Source: Pseudomonadales bacterium (GTDB lineage: Bacteria > Pseudomonadota > Gammaproteobacteria > Pseudomonadales > Azotimanducaceae). From it: a DNA stretch of 64,000 nucleotides. The position numbers and the translations under genes were made by a program. Shown piece by piece: positions 18,251 through 28,484 of the stretch (its first letter is position 1; each line of letters opens with the position of its first letter). Under the pieces are notes generated by a model. That model saw nothing but the letters and a program-made list of their open reading frames with translations. It did not search any database and was not told where the DNA came from. Location of the stretch: contig WLWP01000001.1 of assembly GCA_012103505.1 (NCBI GenBank), forward strand, positions 992,001 to 1,056,000, given 5' to 3'.

Positions 18251-18532
18251 TTAGGCGCCGCTTAAAATCGCCTGGAAAGGCCCTGATTTAGCGTGGTCGG
18301 CGATGATGTCTAACAAGGTCTCGCCGTGCTCGTTGCGTGCGTCGATGTCCCCACCAGCCGTTTTGAAGCGTGTGAGAAATCGAACGAAGTCTTCTGGTCG
18401 CATGCTTCTATAAGCATAGAGGAGTTTGCTGTGATCTCCTGGTGTCTCACCCATCGGCTCTTTGTTCAGGAAACTCTCAATACGGGCGTCATCCCATACT
18501 TCGTCTACAACTTTGGCTTTATCTGCGCGCAT
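18251..18532 (-). CDS. PA4642-family small protein (function unknown)
   Basis: 93 residues. It resembles the Pseudomonas PA4642 family of uncharacterised small acidic proteins: the N-terminal KVVDEVWDDARIESFLNKEP, the central YRSMRPEDFVRFLTRFKTAGGDIDARNEHGETLLDII and the repeat-like end. The latter half reads like a single ankyrin-type repeat (GGDIDARNEHGETLLDI). Its stop TAA directly precedes, and is in frame with, the aat coding sequence, so expression of the two is probably coupled. In pseudomonads I recall trxB in this position between ftsK and aat. Confidence 0.7.
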   Translation of the reverse strand: MRADKAKVVDEVWDDARIESFLNKEPMGETPGDHSKLLYAYRSMRPEDFVRFLTRFKTAGGDIDARNEHGETLLDIIADHAKSGPFQAILSGA

Positions 18533-18666
18533 GATCTTAAGTGTCGGTTCAGGAAGTGCTGCTATTGTAATCTAAAAGCACCGTTCGGCAGAAGATTCAA
18601 ATGGACGATTACCACAGAAGAGGATTGAAGAAGGGAATTTAAGAGGTTGATTTTGATGAAAAAAAG

Positions 18667-18675
18667 TTATCCACA
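18667..18675 (+). promoter_or_regulatory. DnaA box upstream of ftsK
   Basis: TTATCCACA, the perfect consensus DnaA box, lies 64 bases before the ftsK start, after an A/G-rich stretch. Only one copy was noticed in this intergenic region (18533-18738), so it is more likely a regulatory box for ftsK or DnaA titration than an origin. A 9-base match can arise by chance in 64 kb. Confidence 0.4.
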
Positions 18676-18738
18676 GGGTTTGTTTCCAACGGCTGCATTG
18701 CTTAAACTCGCCCAGGCTCACTGTTCAAGGATTATCCA

Positions 18739-20991
18739 GTGTCGACTTTAGCGCCTGTCCGCTTACTTCCGGTTCGAGAAATTACCTTGGTCGTTCTAGG
18801 GAGCTTGGCAATATTCTTGCTGCTTGCCATCGTATCGTACTCTCCTGACGATCCTGGATTTAGTTTCGCAAGCCCACAAGCAGAGGCCAGAAACTTGGTT
18901 GGTGTGAGTGGGGCGTACTTTGCAGACTTCGTGCTATACCTTTTTGGCTATGTCGCCTTCCTGATCCCGATTGCACTCACTGTTGCGGGGGGTCGATTTT
19001 TGTTCAGCCAGGAAGTGTCGTGGCTGATTTTTGGTGTGCGATTGACCGGTTGGGTCGCACTCGCGATTGCGAGTTGCGTCATCTTGGAACTCCACTTGGC
19101 GGTGGGGCATGCTTTCCCGGCTGGAGACGGTGGCATTTTTGGCCAATGGTTAGTGGAATTTGGCGTGCCGGTTTTCGGCAATGTTGGTTTCACCGTCATT
19201 GCGCTGACTTTGTTCTTGGTCGGTTTCCAAGCAAGCACGGGTGCATCATGGCTTGATGTATCGGAAATGATTGGTAGAAGTCTACATCGTGTGACCGCTT
19301 GGACAATCTTCCAGGTAAGCCGTGCGCAGGAGAGATTTGCTGCTACAAAACATCGAAAAGAAATCGACCGGCTGCAAGAAGCCAGATTGGAGCAAAAGCC
19401 GGTGCTCAAACCAAAGTCTCAACGAAAAGCCCCTGAAATCAAGCCCGCGGTAAAAGAAACGCCCAAGCCAGCTGCTGTCCGCCAACGGCGCCTGTTTCGT
19501 CCACAGTCTGTTGGCGAGTTGCCGGATTTGGACTTGTTGGATGAGCGAACGGAGCACGAAGATCTTGGCTATTCAGCTGATTCGTTGGAGGCAATGTCTC
19601 GTCAGCTAGAACTAAAATTGGCTGATTTTGGTGTAGAAGCAGAAGTAGTCAGCGTACTTCCGGGTCCTGTCGTCACGCGCTTCGAAATCCAGCCTGCGGC
19701 CGGAGTGAAGGTGCAAAAAATCAGCGCGCTTGCGAAAGACTTAGCGCGTTCAATGGCGGTCATATCGGTACGAATTGTCGAGGTAATACCTGGCAAATCC
19801 GTCGTCGGCATAGAGATTCCCAATGAACAGCGAGAGATGGTGCAACTGAAAGAGGTTATCGCCTCCGAAAGTTTCCAGAACGCGACCTCACCGCTGACGC
19901 TTGCCTTAGGTAAGGACATCGCGGGAGCGACACAGGTCACCGATATCGCCAAGATGCCACATCTGTTGGTTGCTGGAACCACCGGCTCTGGTAAGTCCGT
20001 TGGGGTCAACGCAATGCTTTTAAGCATCCTGTGTAAATCCACACCCGATGAGGTTCGGCTGATTCTAGTGGATCCAAAAATGCTGGAATTGTCAGTGTAT
20101 GAAGGCATTCCTCATCTGTTAGCGCCCGTTGTGACAGATATGAAGGAGGCCGCGCATGCGCTGAATTGGTGCGTAGCGGAGATGGAGCGGCGCTATCGAT
20201 TGATGGCCGCGCTTGGTGTGAGAAACCTTGCTGGGTATAACCGCCAGGTCAAGGAAGGAAAGGAGCGTGGCGAACCTGTACTTGACCCGCTCTGGACCGT
20301 GGAAGACGAGCCAGCACCAGAACTCACTCATTTGCCTGCGATAGTTGTCGTAATCGACGAATTCGCCGACATGATGATGATCGTAGGCAAAAAGGTAGAA
20401 CAGCTCATCGCCCGTATCGCACAGAAGGCGCGAGCTGCAGGTATTCACCTGGTGTTGGCGACACAGAGACCCTCGGTCGACGTTATCACGGGTCTCATCA
20501 AGGCAAATATCCCAGCGCGGATCGGCTTTCAGGTGTCTTCAAAGATAGATTCACGGACCATCCTCGATCAGGGTGGCGCTGAGCAGTTGTTGGGGCATGG
20601 CGATATGCTTTTCCTACCGCCTGGCACCGCTTTGCCGCATCGCATACACGGCGCGTTTGTCTCTGACGAAGAAGTGCATCGCATTGTGCAAGATTGGAAG
20701 GATCGTGGCGAGCCTGACTATTTAGAGGAAATTGTTTCCGGTCATCTCGATTCTGAGCCGTTCTTAGCATTGGAAGGATCCGATGACGCTGAGCAGGACG
20801 ATGAGCTTTACGATGAGGCTGTTCAGTTCGTTCAAGACTCTCGCAAAGCTTCAATTTCTTCGGTCCAGCGCAAACTTCGTATCGGTTACAACAGGGCTGC
20901 ACGTCTGATTGAGGCGATGGAGATGGCCGGGGTTGTCAGTTCAATGAGTACAAATGGTAGTCGTGAAATCCTGGTTCCAACGAGGGATTAA
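18739..20991 (+). CDS. ftsK: DNA translocase FtsK
   Basis: 750 residues starting at GTG 18739 after AAGGA. FtsK pumps DNA at the division septum to complete dimer resolution and segregation. The N-terminus has four hydrophobic membrane segments (residues about 15-165), followed by a short, charged K/P/R-rich linker (about 210-260), the alpha/beta motor with Walker [10 protein letters not shown] near residue 415 and Walker [13 protein letters not shown] near 540, and a C-terminal winged helix (gamma domain, [21 protein letters not shown]) that reads KOPS motifs. The linker is short compared with E. coli FtsK. lolA overlaps its end by 38 bases. Confidence 0.96.
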   Translation: MSTLAPVRLLPVREITLVVLGSLAIFLLLAIVSYSPDDPGFSFASPQAEARNLVGVSGAYFADFVLYLFGYVAFLIPIALTVAGGRFLFSQEVSWLIFGVRLTGWVALAIASCVILELHLAVGHAFPAGDGGIFGQWLVEFGVPVFGNVGFTVIALTLFLVGFQASTGASWLDVSEMIGRSLHRVTAWTIFQVSRAQERFAATKHRKEIDRLQEARLEQKPVLKPKSQRKAPEIKPAVKETPKPAAVRQRRLFRPQSVGELPDLDLLDERTEHEDLGYSADSLEAMSRQLELKLADFGVEAEVVSVLPGPVVTRFEIQPAAGVKVQKISALAKDLARSMAVISVRIVEVIPGKSVVGIEIPNEQREMVQLKEVIASESFQNATSPLTLALGKDIAGATQVTDIAKMPHLLVAGTTGSGKSVGVNAMLLSILCKSTPDEVRLILVDPKMLELSVYEGIPHLLAPVVTDMKEAAHALNWCVAEMERRYRLMAALGVRNLAGYNRQVKEGKERGEPVLDPLWTVEDEPAPELTHLPAIVVVIDEFADMMMIVGKKVEQLIARIAQKARAAGIHLVLATQRPSVDVITGLIKANIPARIGFQVSSKIDSRTILDQGGAEQLLGHGDMLFLPPGTALPHRIHGAFVSDEEVHRIVQDWKDRGEPDYLEEIVSGHLDSEPFLALEGSDDAEQDDELYDEAVQFVQDSRKASISSVQRKLRIGYNRAARLIEAMEMAGVVSSMSTNGSREILVPTRD

Positions 20992-21607
20992 AAAACTCTC
21001 GCTCAGTTTTCTAATTGCGCTTCTGGCCAGTGTCCCTGCGTGGGCAGATGACCAGGACGATAGTTCACTGGTTGACTACTTGTCCGGGATGGATAACGTC
21101 AGTGCAGATTTTGATCAAACAATCTCAGACGTTTTCGGTCGCATCGTTGAGGTTTCGAGTGGCACTGTCGCGATCCAGAAGCCTCGCGCACGATGGGAGA
21201 CCACCTCACCTTATCCGCAAGTTTTGTTGTTAAACGACAAGGCGCTAGAAGTTTACGATCCCGACTTGGAGCAAGTCACGCAACGAGATATATCCGAGGG
21301 TTGGGAGCAGGTCCCGCTGGCTCTCTTAATCGGCGATGCTGGTGATATAGGTCAACATTTCACAATTGAACGTGAATTGTACGAAGAAGACCTAGCAGTT
21401 TTCACGTTGACCCCGAATTCACCAAATGCTGTGTTTGAGTTTGTTGAGCTTACAATCCAGAAAAACAAACTCACGCGCATAACGATCCGTGATCAAGGCG
21501 CTCAGGAAACAGTAGTGAGCCTTCGTAACTACCAGAGTGACGTGGTGTTAGAATCAGATCTCTTCAAATTAGATTTGCCACCACATACTGATGTCATTCG
21601 AGGATGA
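20954..21607 (+). CDS. lolA: Outer-membrane lipoprotein carrier protein LolA
   Basis: 217 residues with a signal peptide (basic [10 protein letters not shown], then [17 protein letters not shown], cleavage after AWA). LolA ferries lipoproteins across the periplasm from LolCDE to LolB. Mature features are [22 protein letters not shown] and the [18 protein letters not shown] segment typical of the family; it ends HTDVIRG. ATG 20954 lies inside ftsK (38-base overlap) and GTG 20963 is an alternative. It overlaps rarA by 17 bases. The order ftsK-lolA-rarA matches enterics and pseudomonads. Confidence 0.92.
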   Translation: MVVVKSWFQRGIKKLSLSFLIALLASVPAWADDQDDSSLVDYLSGMDNVSADFDQTISDVFGRIVEVSSGTVAIQKPRARWETTSPYPQVLLLNDKALEVYDPDLEQVTQRDISEGWEQVPLALLIGDAGDIGQHFTIERELYEEDLAVFTLTPNSPNAVFEFVELTIQKNKLTRITIRDQGAQETVVSLRNYQSDVVLESDLFKLDLPPHTDVIRG

Positions 21608-22922
21608 TACGCGCAACGTTTCCTTAGATTTTGGATCCAATGTCGACTCTCGACCGTTGGCCGAACGCTTGCGCCCATCGACAATCACCGAGTACGTCGG
21701 TCAACAACATCTCCTTGGGACAGGTAAGCCGCTCGCGGGTTTGATCGACCGGCAAACGCTCTCGTCTATGATTCTGTGGGGACCGCCGGGTACTGGCAAG
21801 ACCACACTAGCCAAGTTGCTCGCAAACAACGCCGAAGTTAACTGGATCGGGATCTCCGCGGTACTTGCAGGGGTCAAAGACGTTCGAGAAGCCGTCGCGC
21901 AGGCGGAAATAGAGAAGCTAGCAGGGCGCCAAACTGTCCTCTTCGTCGATGAAGTGCACCGGTTCAACAAAGCACAACAAGATGCTTTCTTGCCGCACGT
22001 AGAAAGCGGTGCAATCACTTTTATTGGTGCGACAACGGAAAACCCGTCATTCGAAGTAAATTCAGCGTTGTTGTCCCGAGCGAGGGTCTTTGTCCTCAAA
22101 CCCCTAACTAAAGAGGATCTCAGCTTGGTCATAGATCGAGCCCAGGATGAACTTGAAGTAGTCGTCAGCGATACCGCTAGAGTAATTCTTCTCGACGTTG
22201 CCGACGGGGATGCAAGACGGATGCTCAACGTGCTTGAGATGGCGGCCCAGCTCGCAGACGGCGAACTGACTGATGAAGCCGTACAAGCGGCCTTTGGTGA
22301 GCGTATACGACGTTTCGACAAAGGTGGCGACCAGTTCTACGACCAGATTTCGGCGCTGCATAAATCCGTCAGAGGCAGTGCACCTGATGCCGCACTTTAT
22401 TGGTTTTGCCGCATGTTAGATGGTGGGGCAGACCCTCGCTATATCGGGCGCCGACTGATAAGAATTGCGACTGAAGACATCGGTAATGCTGATCCTCGAG
22501 CACTAACTCTGACGATGTCTGCGGTTGAAAGCTTTGAGCGCCTAGGATCACCTGAGGGTGAACTTGGGCTTGCTCAGGCCGTCCTCTACATGGCGTCTGT
22601 GCCAAAGAGTGACTCCGCCTATCGTGCATTTAACACGGCTATGGCACTCGTTAAGGAGACAGACTCTTACGAAGTGCCAATGCATATTCGCAACGCGCCG
22701 ACTTCGCTCATGAAAGGGTTGGGTCACGGTGAAGGCTATCGCCATGCGCACGGGGAGCAGACCACTGAAGGTGGCTATGCCGTCGGCGAAACTTATTTTC
22801 CCGAAGCGCTGGGTGAGCAAACGTTCTACGAACCCACCGAACAAGGTCTAGAAGCAAAAATCCAAGCTCGCTTGGCGCGTCTAAGGGCGCTGGATACCAA
22901 AGATGGTGTTCAAGATGAGTAA
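21591..22922 (+). CDS. rarA: Replication-associated recombination protein RarA (MgsA)
   Basis: 443-residue AAA+ ATPase of the clamp-loader clade that acts at stalled replication forks. Walker A WGPPGTGKTTLAKLLA is near residue 63 and Walker B TVLFVDEVHRFNKAQQDAFL near residue 115, with sensor 1 GATTENPSFEVNSALLSR. The C-terminal tetramerisation part (GSAPDAALYWFCRMLDGG, YIGRRLIRIATEDIGNADP) is intact. Its last bases overlap the crcB start. Confidence 0.96.
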   Translation: MSFEDDTRNVSLDFGSNVDSRPLAERLRPSTITEYVGQQHLLGTGKPLAGLIDRQTLSSMILWGPPGTGKTTLAKLLANNAEVNWIGISAVLAGVKDVREAVAQAEIEKLAGRQTVLFVDEVHRFNKAQQDAFLPHVESGAITFIGATTENPSFEVNSALLSRARVFVLKPLTKEDLSLVIDRAQDELEVVVSDTARVILLDVADGDARRMLNVLEMAAQLADGELTDEAVQAAFGERIRRFDKGGDQFYDQISALHKSVRGSAPDAALYWFCRMLDGGADPRYIGRRLIRIATEDIGNADPRALTLTMSAVESFERLGSPEGELGLAQAVLYMASVPKSDSAYRAFNTAMALVKETDSYEVPMHIRNAPTSLMKGLGHGEGYRHAHGEQTTEGGYAVGETYFPEALGEQTFYEPTEQGLEAKIQARLARLRALDTKDGVQDE

Positions 22923-23313
22923 TACACTTTTGTTGGTCATGCTCGGCGGTGCGTTAGGGGCTGGTAGCAGATACTTGGTCAGCGTCTTGAGCTTACAAAT
23001 TGTCGCCGGTGGAATAGTTCAAGGTCCGCTGTTTCCTTGGGGGACGCTTGGCATTAATATCGCGGGCTCATTTGCGATCGGGCTGATGTGGAGCTTGTAC
23101 GCTGATGCTGATTGGTTCCAGCAGTGGGGTCGACCATTGATTGTTATCGGCGTTCTCGGTGGTTTCACAACGTTCTCTACGTTTTCACTTGATGCGCTAC
23201 ATTTGTTTGATACTCACAAAGTGGCGGCGTTTGGGTATGCGGTGAGTAGTGTCGTCGGATGTCTTGTTGCCGTCGGTTTAGGTCATTGGCTCGGATTGCA
23301 GAGCGGCAGTTAA
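22915..23313 (+). CDS. crcB: Fluoride ion exporter CrcB (Fluc)
   Basis: About 132 residues with four hydrophobic segments, a small dual-topology fluoride channel of the inner membrane. Family signatures are LGGALGAGSRYLVS, WGTLGINIAGSFAIGL (the conserved Asn) and GVLGGFTTFSTFSLDALHL. ATG 22915 (MSNTLLLVML) is preferred; ATG 22903 would add four residues. It overlaps the end of rarA. No fluoride riboswitch is visible in the coding region upstream, so it is probably read from the rarA transcript. Confidence 0.93.
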   Translation: MSNTLLLVMLGGALGAGSRYLVSVLSLQIVAGGIVQGPLFPWGTLGINIAGSFAIGLMWSLYADADWFQQWGRPLIVIGVLGGFTTFSTFSLDALHLFDTHKVAAFGYAVSSVVGCLVAVGLGHWLGLQSGS

Positions 23314-24600
<1,287 letters not shown>

Positions 24601-24602
24601 CC

Positions 24603-25985
24603 GTGTTCTTTTTACCGCTAAATCACAATCTCGCTGGCGCAGACTGTCTTGTCGTCGGTGGTGGTCAGACCGCATTGCGAAAAATTGAGTGGTTGGTCAA
24701 GGCTGAGGCGAAAGTCCGCGTCTTGTCGCTCGAGATATCTGATGAGATACGAGCACTGGGTGATTCGGTTTCAACTGAAGTCGGATCGTTTACTCATGAA
24801 CAAATCCACATTGATACTCGTCTGGTAATTGCTGCAACTAATGACAAGTTGGTCAACGAATCAATATATGAAGCTGCAACCAAGAAAAACGTGTTAGTTA
24901 ACTGTGTCGATGACCCCGCACATTGCACCGTAACGTTCCCAGCGATCATAGATCGGGAGCCTGTTGTCGTATCAGTTTCGACGAGTGCGTCTGCGCCTGC
25001 ATTGGCAAGAATTATAAGAGGGTGGGTTGAAGAAGCCTTACCGGCCGGGTTAGGTGCATTTGCAAACTGGGTTGGTGACCATCGCCAGCGTATAGCCGAT
25101 CGTTTGCCAAACTTTGATGAGAGAGTGCGATTTTGGGATGAGTTTGTGAACAAGCAGTCAGTCGCGGACCTGACAGCCGGTCGTGTCGATGCGTTGGATT
25201 CTAGGCTTGAAAATGAATTGTCGAAACAAGGGAGCCAAGGTCGAGTCACATTAGTCGGGGCGGGACCGGGCGACCCTGAGCTCATTACCTTGAAGGCGCT
25301 ACGTGCTTTGCAGGCAGCGGATGTGGTGCTGTACGACAAGTTGGCTAACCCAGAGCTACTAAGCTATGCACGCCGTGACGCAAAGATGATCGATGTTGGT
25401 AAAAGAGGCCCTAAGCCTAACGAACTGCCAACGCGTCCTAATAATCGCGGTGCGCAACAAAGCAGTATCAACGAAATCATGTTGGCGCATGCAAACGCGG
25501 GACGTTGGGTGGTTAGGTTAAAAGGCGGCGATCCGTTCATATTCGGCAGGGGTGGTGAAGAGATTGAAGTCCTAGTTGAGGCCGGAATCGAATACGAAGT
25601 AATCCCGGGAATAACGGCATCCCTTGGTGCTGCGAGTTATGCTGGAATACCGTTGACTCATCGTGACGTCTCGCAGTCAGTTCGGTTTGTGACAGGTCAT
25701 CGCGTAGAAAATACTGTAAACGTCGATTGGCCTGAGTTTGCACGACCCTTTCAAACTTTAGTTATCTACATGGGCCTAGTGGGATTACCCACTATTTGTG
25801 CTCGACTCATCGAACATGGCGCCCCTGCTAACAGACCTGTAGCTGTGATTGAGAATGCAACGCGAACGAATCAAAGAGTATTAGATGGCACTCTAGAAAC
25901 AATCGCAGACCAAGTAGAGAATGCAGAAATTTCGGGACCATCAATCTTGATTATCGGTGAGGTGGTTGGGCTCCGCCGGTATTAA
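24603..25985 (+). CDS. cysG: Siroheme synthase CysG (dehydrogenase/ferrochelatase + SUMT)
   Basis: 460 residues starting at GTG 24603. The N-terminal precorrin-2 dehydrogenase/ferrochelatase has the dinucleotide site CLVVGGGQTALRKI near residue 15 and the VNCVDDPAHCTVTFPAI catalytic region. The C-terminal uroporphyrinogen-III methyltransferase begins at RVTLVGAGPGDPELITLKAL (about residue 217), followed by RLKGGDPFIFGRGGEE and GITASLGAASYAGIPLTHRD. It makes siroheme for sulfite/nitrite reductases, consistent with CysB regulation in this window. It converges with the tus operon, two bases from tusE. Confidence 0.97.
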   Translation: MFFLPLNHNLAGADCLVVGGGQTALRKIEWLVKAEAKVRVLSLEISDEIRALGDSVSTEVGSFTHEQIHIDTRLVIAATNDKLVNESIYEAATKKNVLVNCVDDPAHCTVTFPAIIDREPVVVSVSTSASAPALARIIRGWVEEALPAGLGAFANWVGDHRQRIADRLPNFDERVRFWDEFVNKQSVADLTAGRVDALDSRLENELSKQGSQGRVTLVGAGPGDPELITLKALRALQAADVVLYDKLANPELLSYARRDAKMIDVGKRGPKPNELPTRPNNRGAQQSSINEIMLAHANAGRWVVRLKGGDPFIFGRGGEEIEVLVEAGIEYEVIPGITASLGAASYAGIPLTHRDVSQSVRFVTGHRVENTVNVDWPEFARPFQTLVIYMGLVGLPTICARLIEHGAPANRPVAVIENATRTNQRVLDGTLETIADQVENAEISGPSILIIGEVVGLRRY

Positions 25986-25987
25986 TT

Positions 25988-26302
25988 CTAGATACAGTTC
26001 GTTGGTTTGGGTAAACCGGCAATTTTGGAAGCGGTTTTTGCAGGCGACTCACCGAACAGTTTCATGAGGGCGATGCTGGAACCCAAATCCTCTGATACTT
26101 GGGTTCTAACGAGTTTTACAAACGGCCTCATTGCAGGGGAAATGTCAGTCTCAGCATAAAACAGACGAAGCGTATCCAGTACCAACCAATGCTCTTCGGC
26201 GAGGCTGATTCCTGCAGTGTCTGCCAGCTGTTCGGCAACATCAGTTGACCAATCGTCGAGTGACCTTAGGAAGCCTTCTTTGTCTACTGAGGGTTTGGTC
26301 AC
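25988..26302 (-). CDS. tusE: Sulfur-relay protein TusE (DsrC family)
   Basis: 104 residues. It accepts persulfide sulfur from TusBCD and passes it to MnmA for tRNA 2-thiolation. The C-terminal arm ends GLPKPTNCI, with the conserved penultimate cysteine. The second cysteine ten residues upstream that marks dissimilatory DsrC is absent, so it is the tRNA-thiolation type. The LAEEHWLVLDTLRLFYAE segment is typical. Its ATG overlaps the tusB stop by four bases (ATGA). Confidence 0.95.
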   Translation of the reverse strand: MTKPSVDKEGFLRSLDDWSTDVAEQLADTAGISLAEEHWLVLDTLRLFYAETDISPAMRPFVKLVRTQVSEDLGSSIALMKLFGESPAKTASKIAGLPKPTNCI

Positions 26303-26535
26303 GGCCAGCTAACGACTTTTTTGTGTTCTACGGTGAGCTGGACAAGCTCGTCATAGCTGACCGCACGGCCGGCCTCAATCCCGCGTGCCTCAGCATCCTC
26401 TTGAAGCACGAAATGCTCTAAGATGTTCTGTGAGTAAACAGCGTCACCCATCAAGACAACCTGATCTTTCTCACTTAGTCGATCGATACAACGCGATAGC
26501 CCGTTCTCTGAAAAAGCGAGATGAAGCGAACTCAT
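26299..26535 (-). CDS. tusB: Sulfur-relay protein TusB (DsrH family)
   Basis: 78 residues, small subunit of the TusBCD heterohexamer. It follows tusC with a four-base overlap and carries the DsrH pattern (SEKDQVVLMGDAVYSQ, then ISYDELVQLTVEHKKVVSW-like end). The function is relay of cysteine-desulfurase-derived persulfide. Identification relies on family resemblance plus operon position. Confidence 0.9.
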   Translation of the reverse strand: MSSLHLAFSENGLSRCIDRLSEKDQVVLMGDAVYSQNILEHFVLQEDAEARGIEAGRAVSYDELVQLTVEHKKVVSWP

Positions 26536-26879
26536 GCCGCACCGCCGAGCACGAAGTCTTGTGCCTCGATCAGAGTACGCTGTTCCTGTAGGTCAATGAT
26601 TTGCACGTTTTTGGGTATTTTTTGAGAGCTGACAGCTTCGGCACATGCAAACAAGTTATTGATTTCATACATGTCTAGCCCACTGATCAATTTGCCCGGC
26701 GAACGAGCTCCGATAAGGTCACCGTTTTGGTACTCACGTAAGCAGTTCATGCCGTTTCCGGTAAATAGAACGGACACGTCGAAGTCAAAAACCGCAGCAA
26801 CCATCGCAGCTTCGAGTTGCTCAATTACTTTAGACCCCTCGAAAGGATTGTTAGAAATAATGCACAAAAGTTTCTTCAT
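26532..26879 (-). CDS. tusC: Sulfur-relay protein TusC (DsrF family)
   Basis: 115 residues of the DsrE/F-like fold (KKLLCIISNNPFEGSKVIEQ, AAVFDFDVSVLFTGNGM). It is the structural middle subunit of the TusBCD complex, bridging TusD and TusB. The start overlaps the tusD stop by four bases and the stop overlaps the tusB start by four bases, a fully coupled operon. Confidence 0.92.
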   Translation of the reverse strand: MKKLLCIISNNPFEGSKVIEQLEAAMVAAVFDFDVSVLFTGNGMNCLREYQNGDLIGARSPGKLISGLDMYEINNLFACAEAVSSQKIPKNVQIIDLQEQRTLIEAQDFVLGGAA

Positions 26880-27268
26880 GCGGGAAACTCGACATATCGA
26901 TCGCTGTTGATCATCGCGTCAATGAGCTGCCCCAAGCCAACGAGTTCAAAACCTGGTGCCAATGTGGTGGATGGTACTTCGTAACGCTCAGCCTCCGTCG
27001 GATCGATGATCCCGCGTTTCAGTGCGTTGGCAATGCAGACGTCGAGTTCAACGTTGTAGGAATTGTTGAGCTCGAACCACGCTTTTGTTATATCTAGTTC
27101 ATCTTGTGGCGGGACACGAGAGTTGAGTGCCACGTATACACCGTCGTGGTAGAAGAAAACGCGCGTGATTTTGTTTCCTGCATCAATCGCTGCGGTGCAG
27201 AATTTTAGAGCATGAATATGGGCTGTGCTTGAGTAGGGAGAGCCGAGAACTGCGATGGTGTAGTTCAT
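26876..27268 (-). CDS. tusD: Sulfur-relay protein TusD (DsrE family)
   Basis: 130 residues, the sulfur-accepting subunit of TusBCD. The active-site cysteine is in VELDVCIANALKRGI near residue 78; the N-terminus MNYTIAVLGSPYSSTAH is typical. It is first of the operon tusD-tusC-tusB-tusE, 39 bases after the tRNA-Ser gene on the same strand. Its leader contains the nine-base direct repeat GTAGGTAAA twice, so the AGGTAA ribosome-binding sequence is present in tandem just before the ATG. Confidence 0.94.
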   Translation of the reverse strand: MNYTIAVLGSPYSSTAHIHALKFCTAAIDAGNKITRVFFYHDGVYVALNSRVPPQDELDITKAWFELNNSYNVELDVCIANALKRGIIDPTEAERYEVPSTTLAPGFELVGLGQLIDAMINSDRYVEFPA

Positions 27269-27307
27269 GTTTACCTACTTTACCTACTCTATCTAGGCTG
27301 TCGGATA

Positions 27308-27395
27308 TGGCGGAGGGGCAGGGATTCGAACCCTGGGAGGTTTTACCCTCGCTGGTTTTCAAGACCAGTGCTTTCGACCACTCAGCCACCCCTCC
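27308..27395 (-). tRNA. tRNA-Ser (anticodon UGA)
   Basis: Read on the minus strand: a seven-base acceptor stem (GGAGGGG with CCCCTCC), D-arm GGCTGAGTGGTCGAAAGC, anticodon stem-loop CTGGTCTTGAAAACCAG with anticodon TGA, a class II long variable arm, T-arm GGGTTCGAATCCC, discriminator G and encoded CCA. It reads UCA and, by wobble, other UCN serine codons. It lies between galE and tusD on the same strand; serS is nearby. Confidence 0.97.
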
Positions 27396-27455
27396 TGATT
27401 GGGTGTCAACGGTCGCTAACGAAGGCGCGCATAATGACGATTTGGCGCTCTAATC

Positions 27456-28484
27456 TCAAGAGCCGTAACCCATCGGATGTTTACTCTGCCAACGCCAAGC
27501 ATCTTCACACATCTTTTGTAGATCGTACTTAGCCTGCCAGTTGAGTTCCTCTCTGGCCTTTGTAGGATCCGCGTATGAAGTAGCAGCGTCTCCGGGACGT
27601 CTTGCTGAAACTTCATACGGTATGGATCTACCGCTGGCTTGTTCGAATGCATTTACCGCTTCCAGAACTGAGTACCCCTGCCCAGTGCCAAGGTTATGTA
27701 TCCCCAGCTTTGGCGCGGGTTCTAAGTAGTCCAACGCGGCTAGGTGACCTCGTGCGAGGTCAACCACATGTATGTAGTCCCTGACGCCTGTGCCGTCAGC
27801 TGTGTCGTAGTCATCACCAAATACTTGAAGTTTGTCCAACCGCCCCACGGCTACCTGACTGATGAAGGGGAGGAGGTTGTTCGGTATATCGTTAGGATCT
27901 TCTCCGATTTCCCCGCTGGCATGAGCACCTACCGGGTTAAAGTAGCGAAGCAGCGATACACGCCATTCAGGATCTGCGGCGTAGAGATCTTTGAGCATTT
28001 CTTCGACTAAGAGTTTTGTTCGGCCATATGGATTGATGGCGCCAACGTCGGAATCTTCGGTTAGAGGCATTTTTTCAGGAATGCCATAAACCGTCGCGGA
28101 ACTTGAGAACACAAGAGTTTTGCAATCATGTGCAGTCATCGACTCGATCAAATTGAGTGTGCCGTTGACGTTGTTGTCATAATACTTCAGCGGGAATTCG
28201 TTAGATTCGCCTACTGCTTTTAGACCCGCGAAGTGCAGGACGCTTGATATACTATTTTTTGAAAAAACTTGGTCCAAAGCTACGCGGTCGCGAATATCAC
28301 CTTCGATGATGGGCAGTTTTTTTTGCGTAATCTGCTCTACTGCTTCGATGCTCGCTTTGGACGCATTGCTGAGATTGTCGAGGACGATGACCTTGCGCCC
28401 GGACTGCAACAGCTCAACGCACGTATGGGAGCCAATGTATCCGGCGCCACCTGTAACCAAAACCGTTTCGTTGAGTTCACTCAC
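27456..28484 (-). CDS. galE: UDP-glucose 4-epimerase GalE
   Basis: 342 residues, an extended SDR enzyme interconverting UDP-glucose and UDP-galactose. NAD-binding VTGGAGYIGSHTCVELLQSG is at residues 10-29, the serine of the catalytic triad is in LVFSSSATVYGIPE, and the Tyr/Lys pair is in NPYGRTKLLVEEML; RYFNPVGAHASG and YIHVVDLARGHLAAL are typical GalE segments. Its start overlaps the end of the prsR-like gene by eight bases, making it the last member of the exopolysaccharide operon and a likely supplier of UDP-galactose. Confidence 0.95.
   Translation of the reverse strand: MSELNETVLVTGGAGYIGSHTCVELLQSGRKVIVLDNLSNASKASIEAVEQITQKKLPIIEGDIRDRVALDQVFSKNSISSVLHFAGLKAVGESNEFPLKYYDNNVNGTLNLIESMTAHDCKTLVFSSSATVYGIPEKMPLTEDSDVGAINPYGRTKLLVEEMLKDLYAADPEWRVSLLRYFNPVGAHASGEIGEDPNDIPNNLLPFISQVAVGRLDKLQVFGDDYDTADGTGVRDYIHVVDLARGHLAALDYLEPAPKLGIHNLGTGQGYSVLEAVNAFEQASGRSIPYEVSARRPGDAATSYADPTKAREELNWQAKYDLQKMCEDAWRWQSKHPMGYGS

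Noticed and set aside
27183..27453. Short open frames across the tRNA-Ser gene
   Set aside because: The cloverleaf of tRNA-Ser(UGA) explains the sequence; the frames have no family resemblance.
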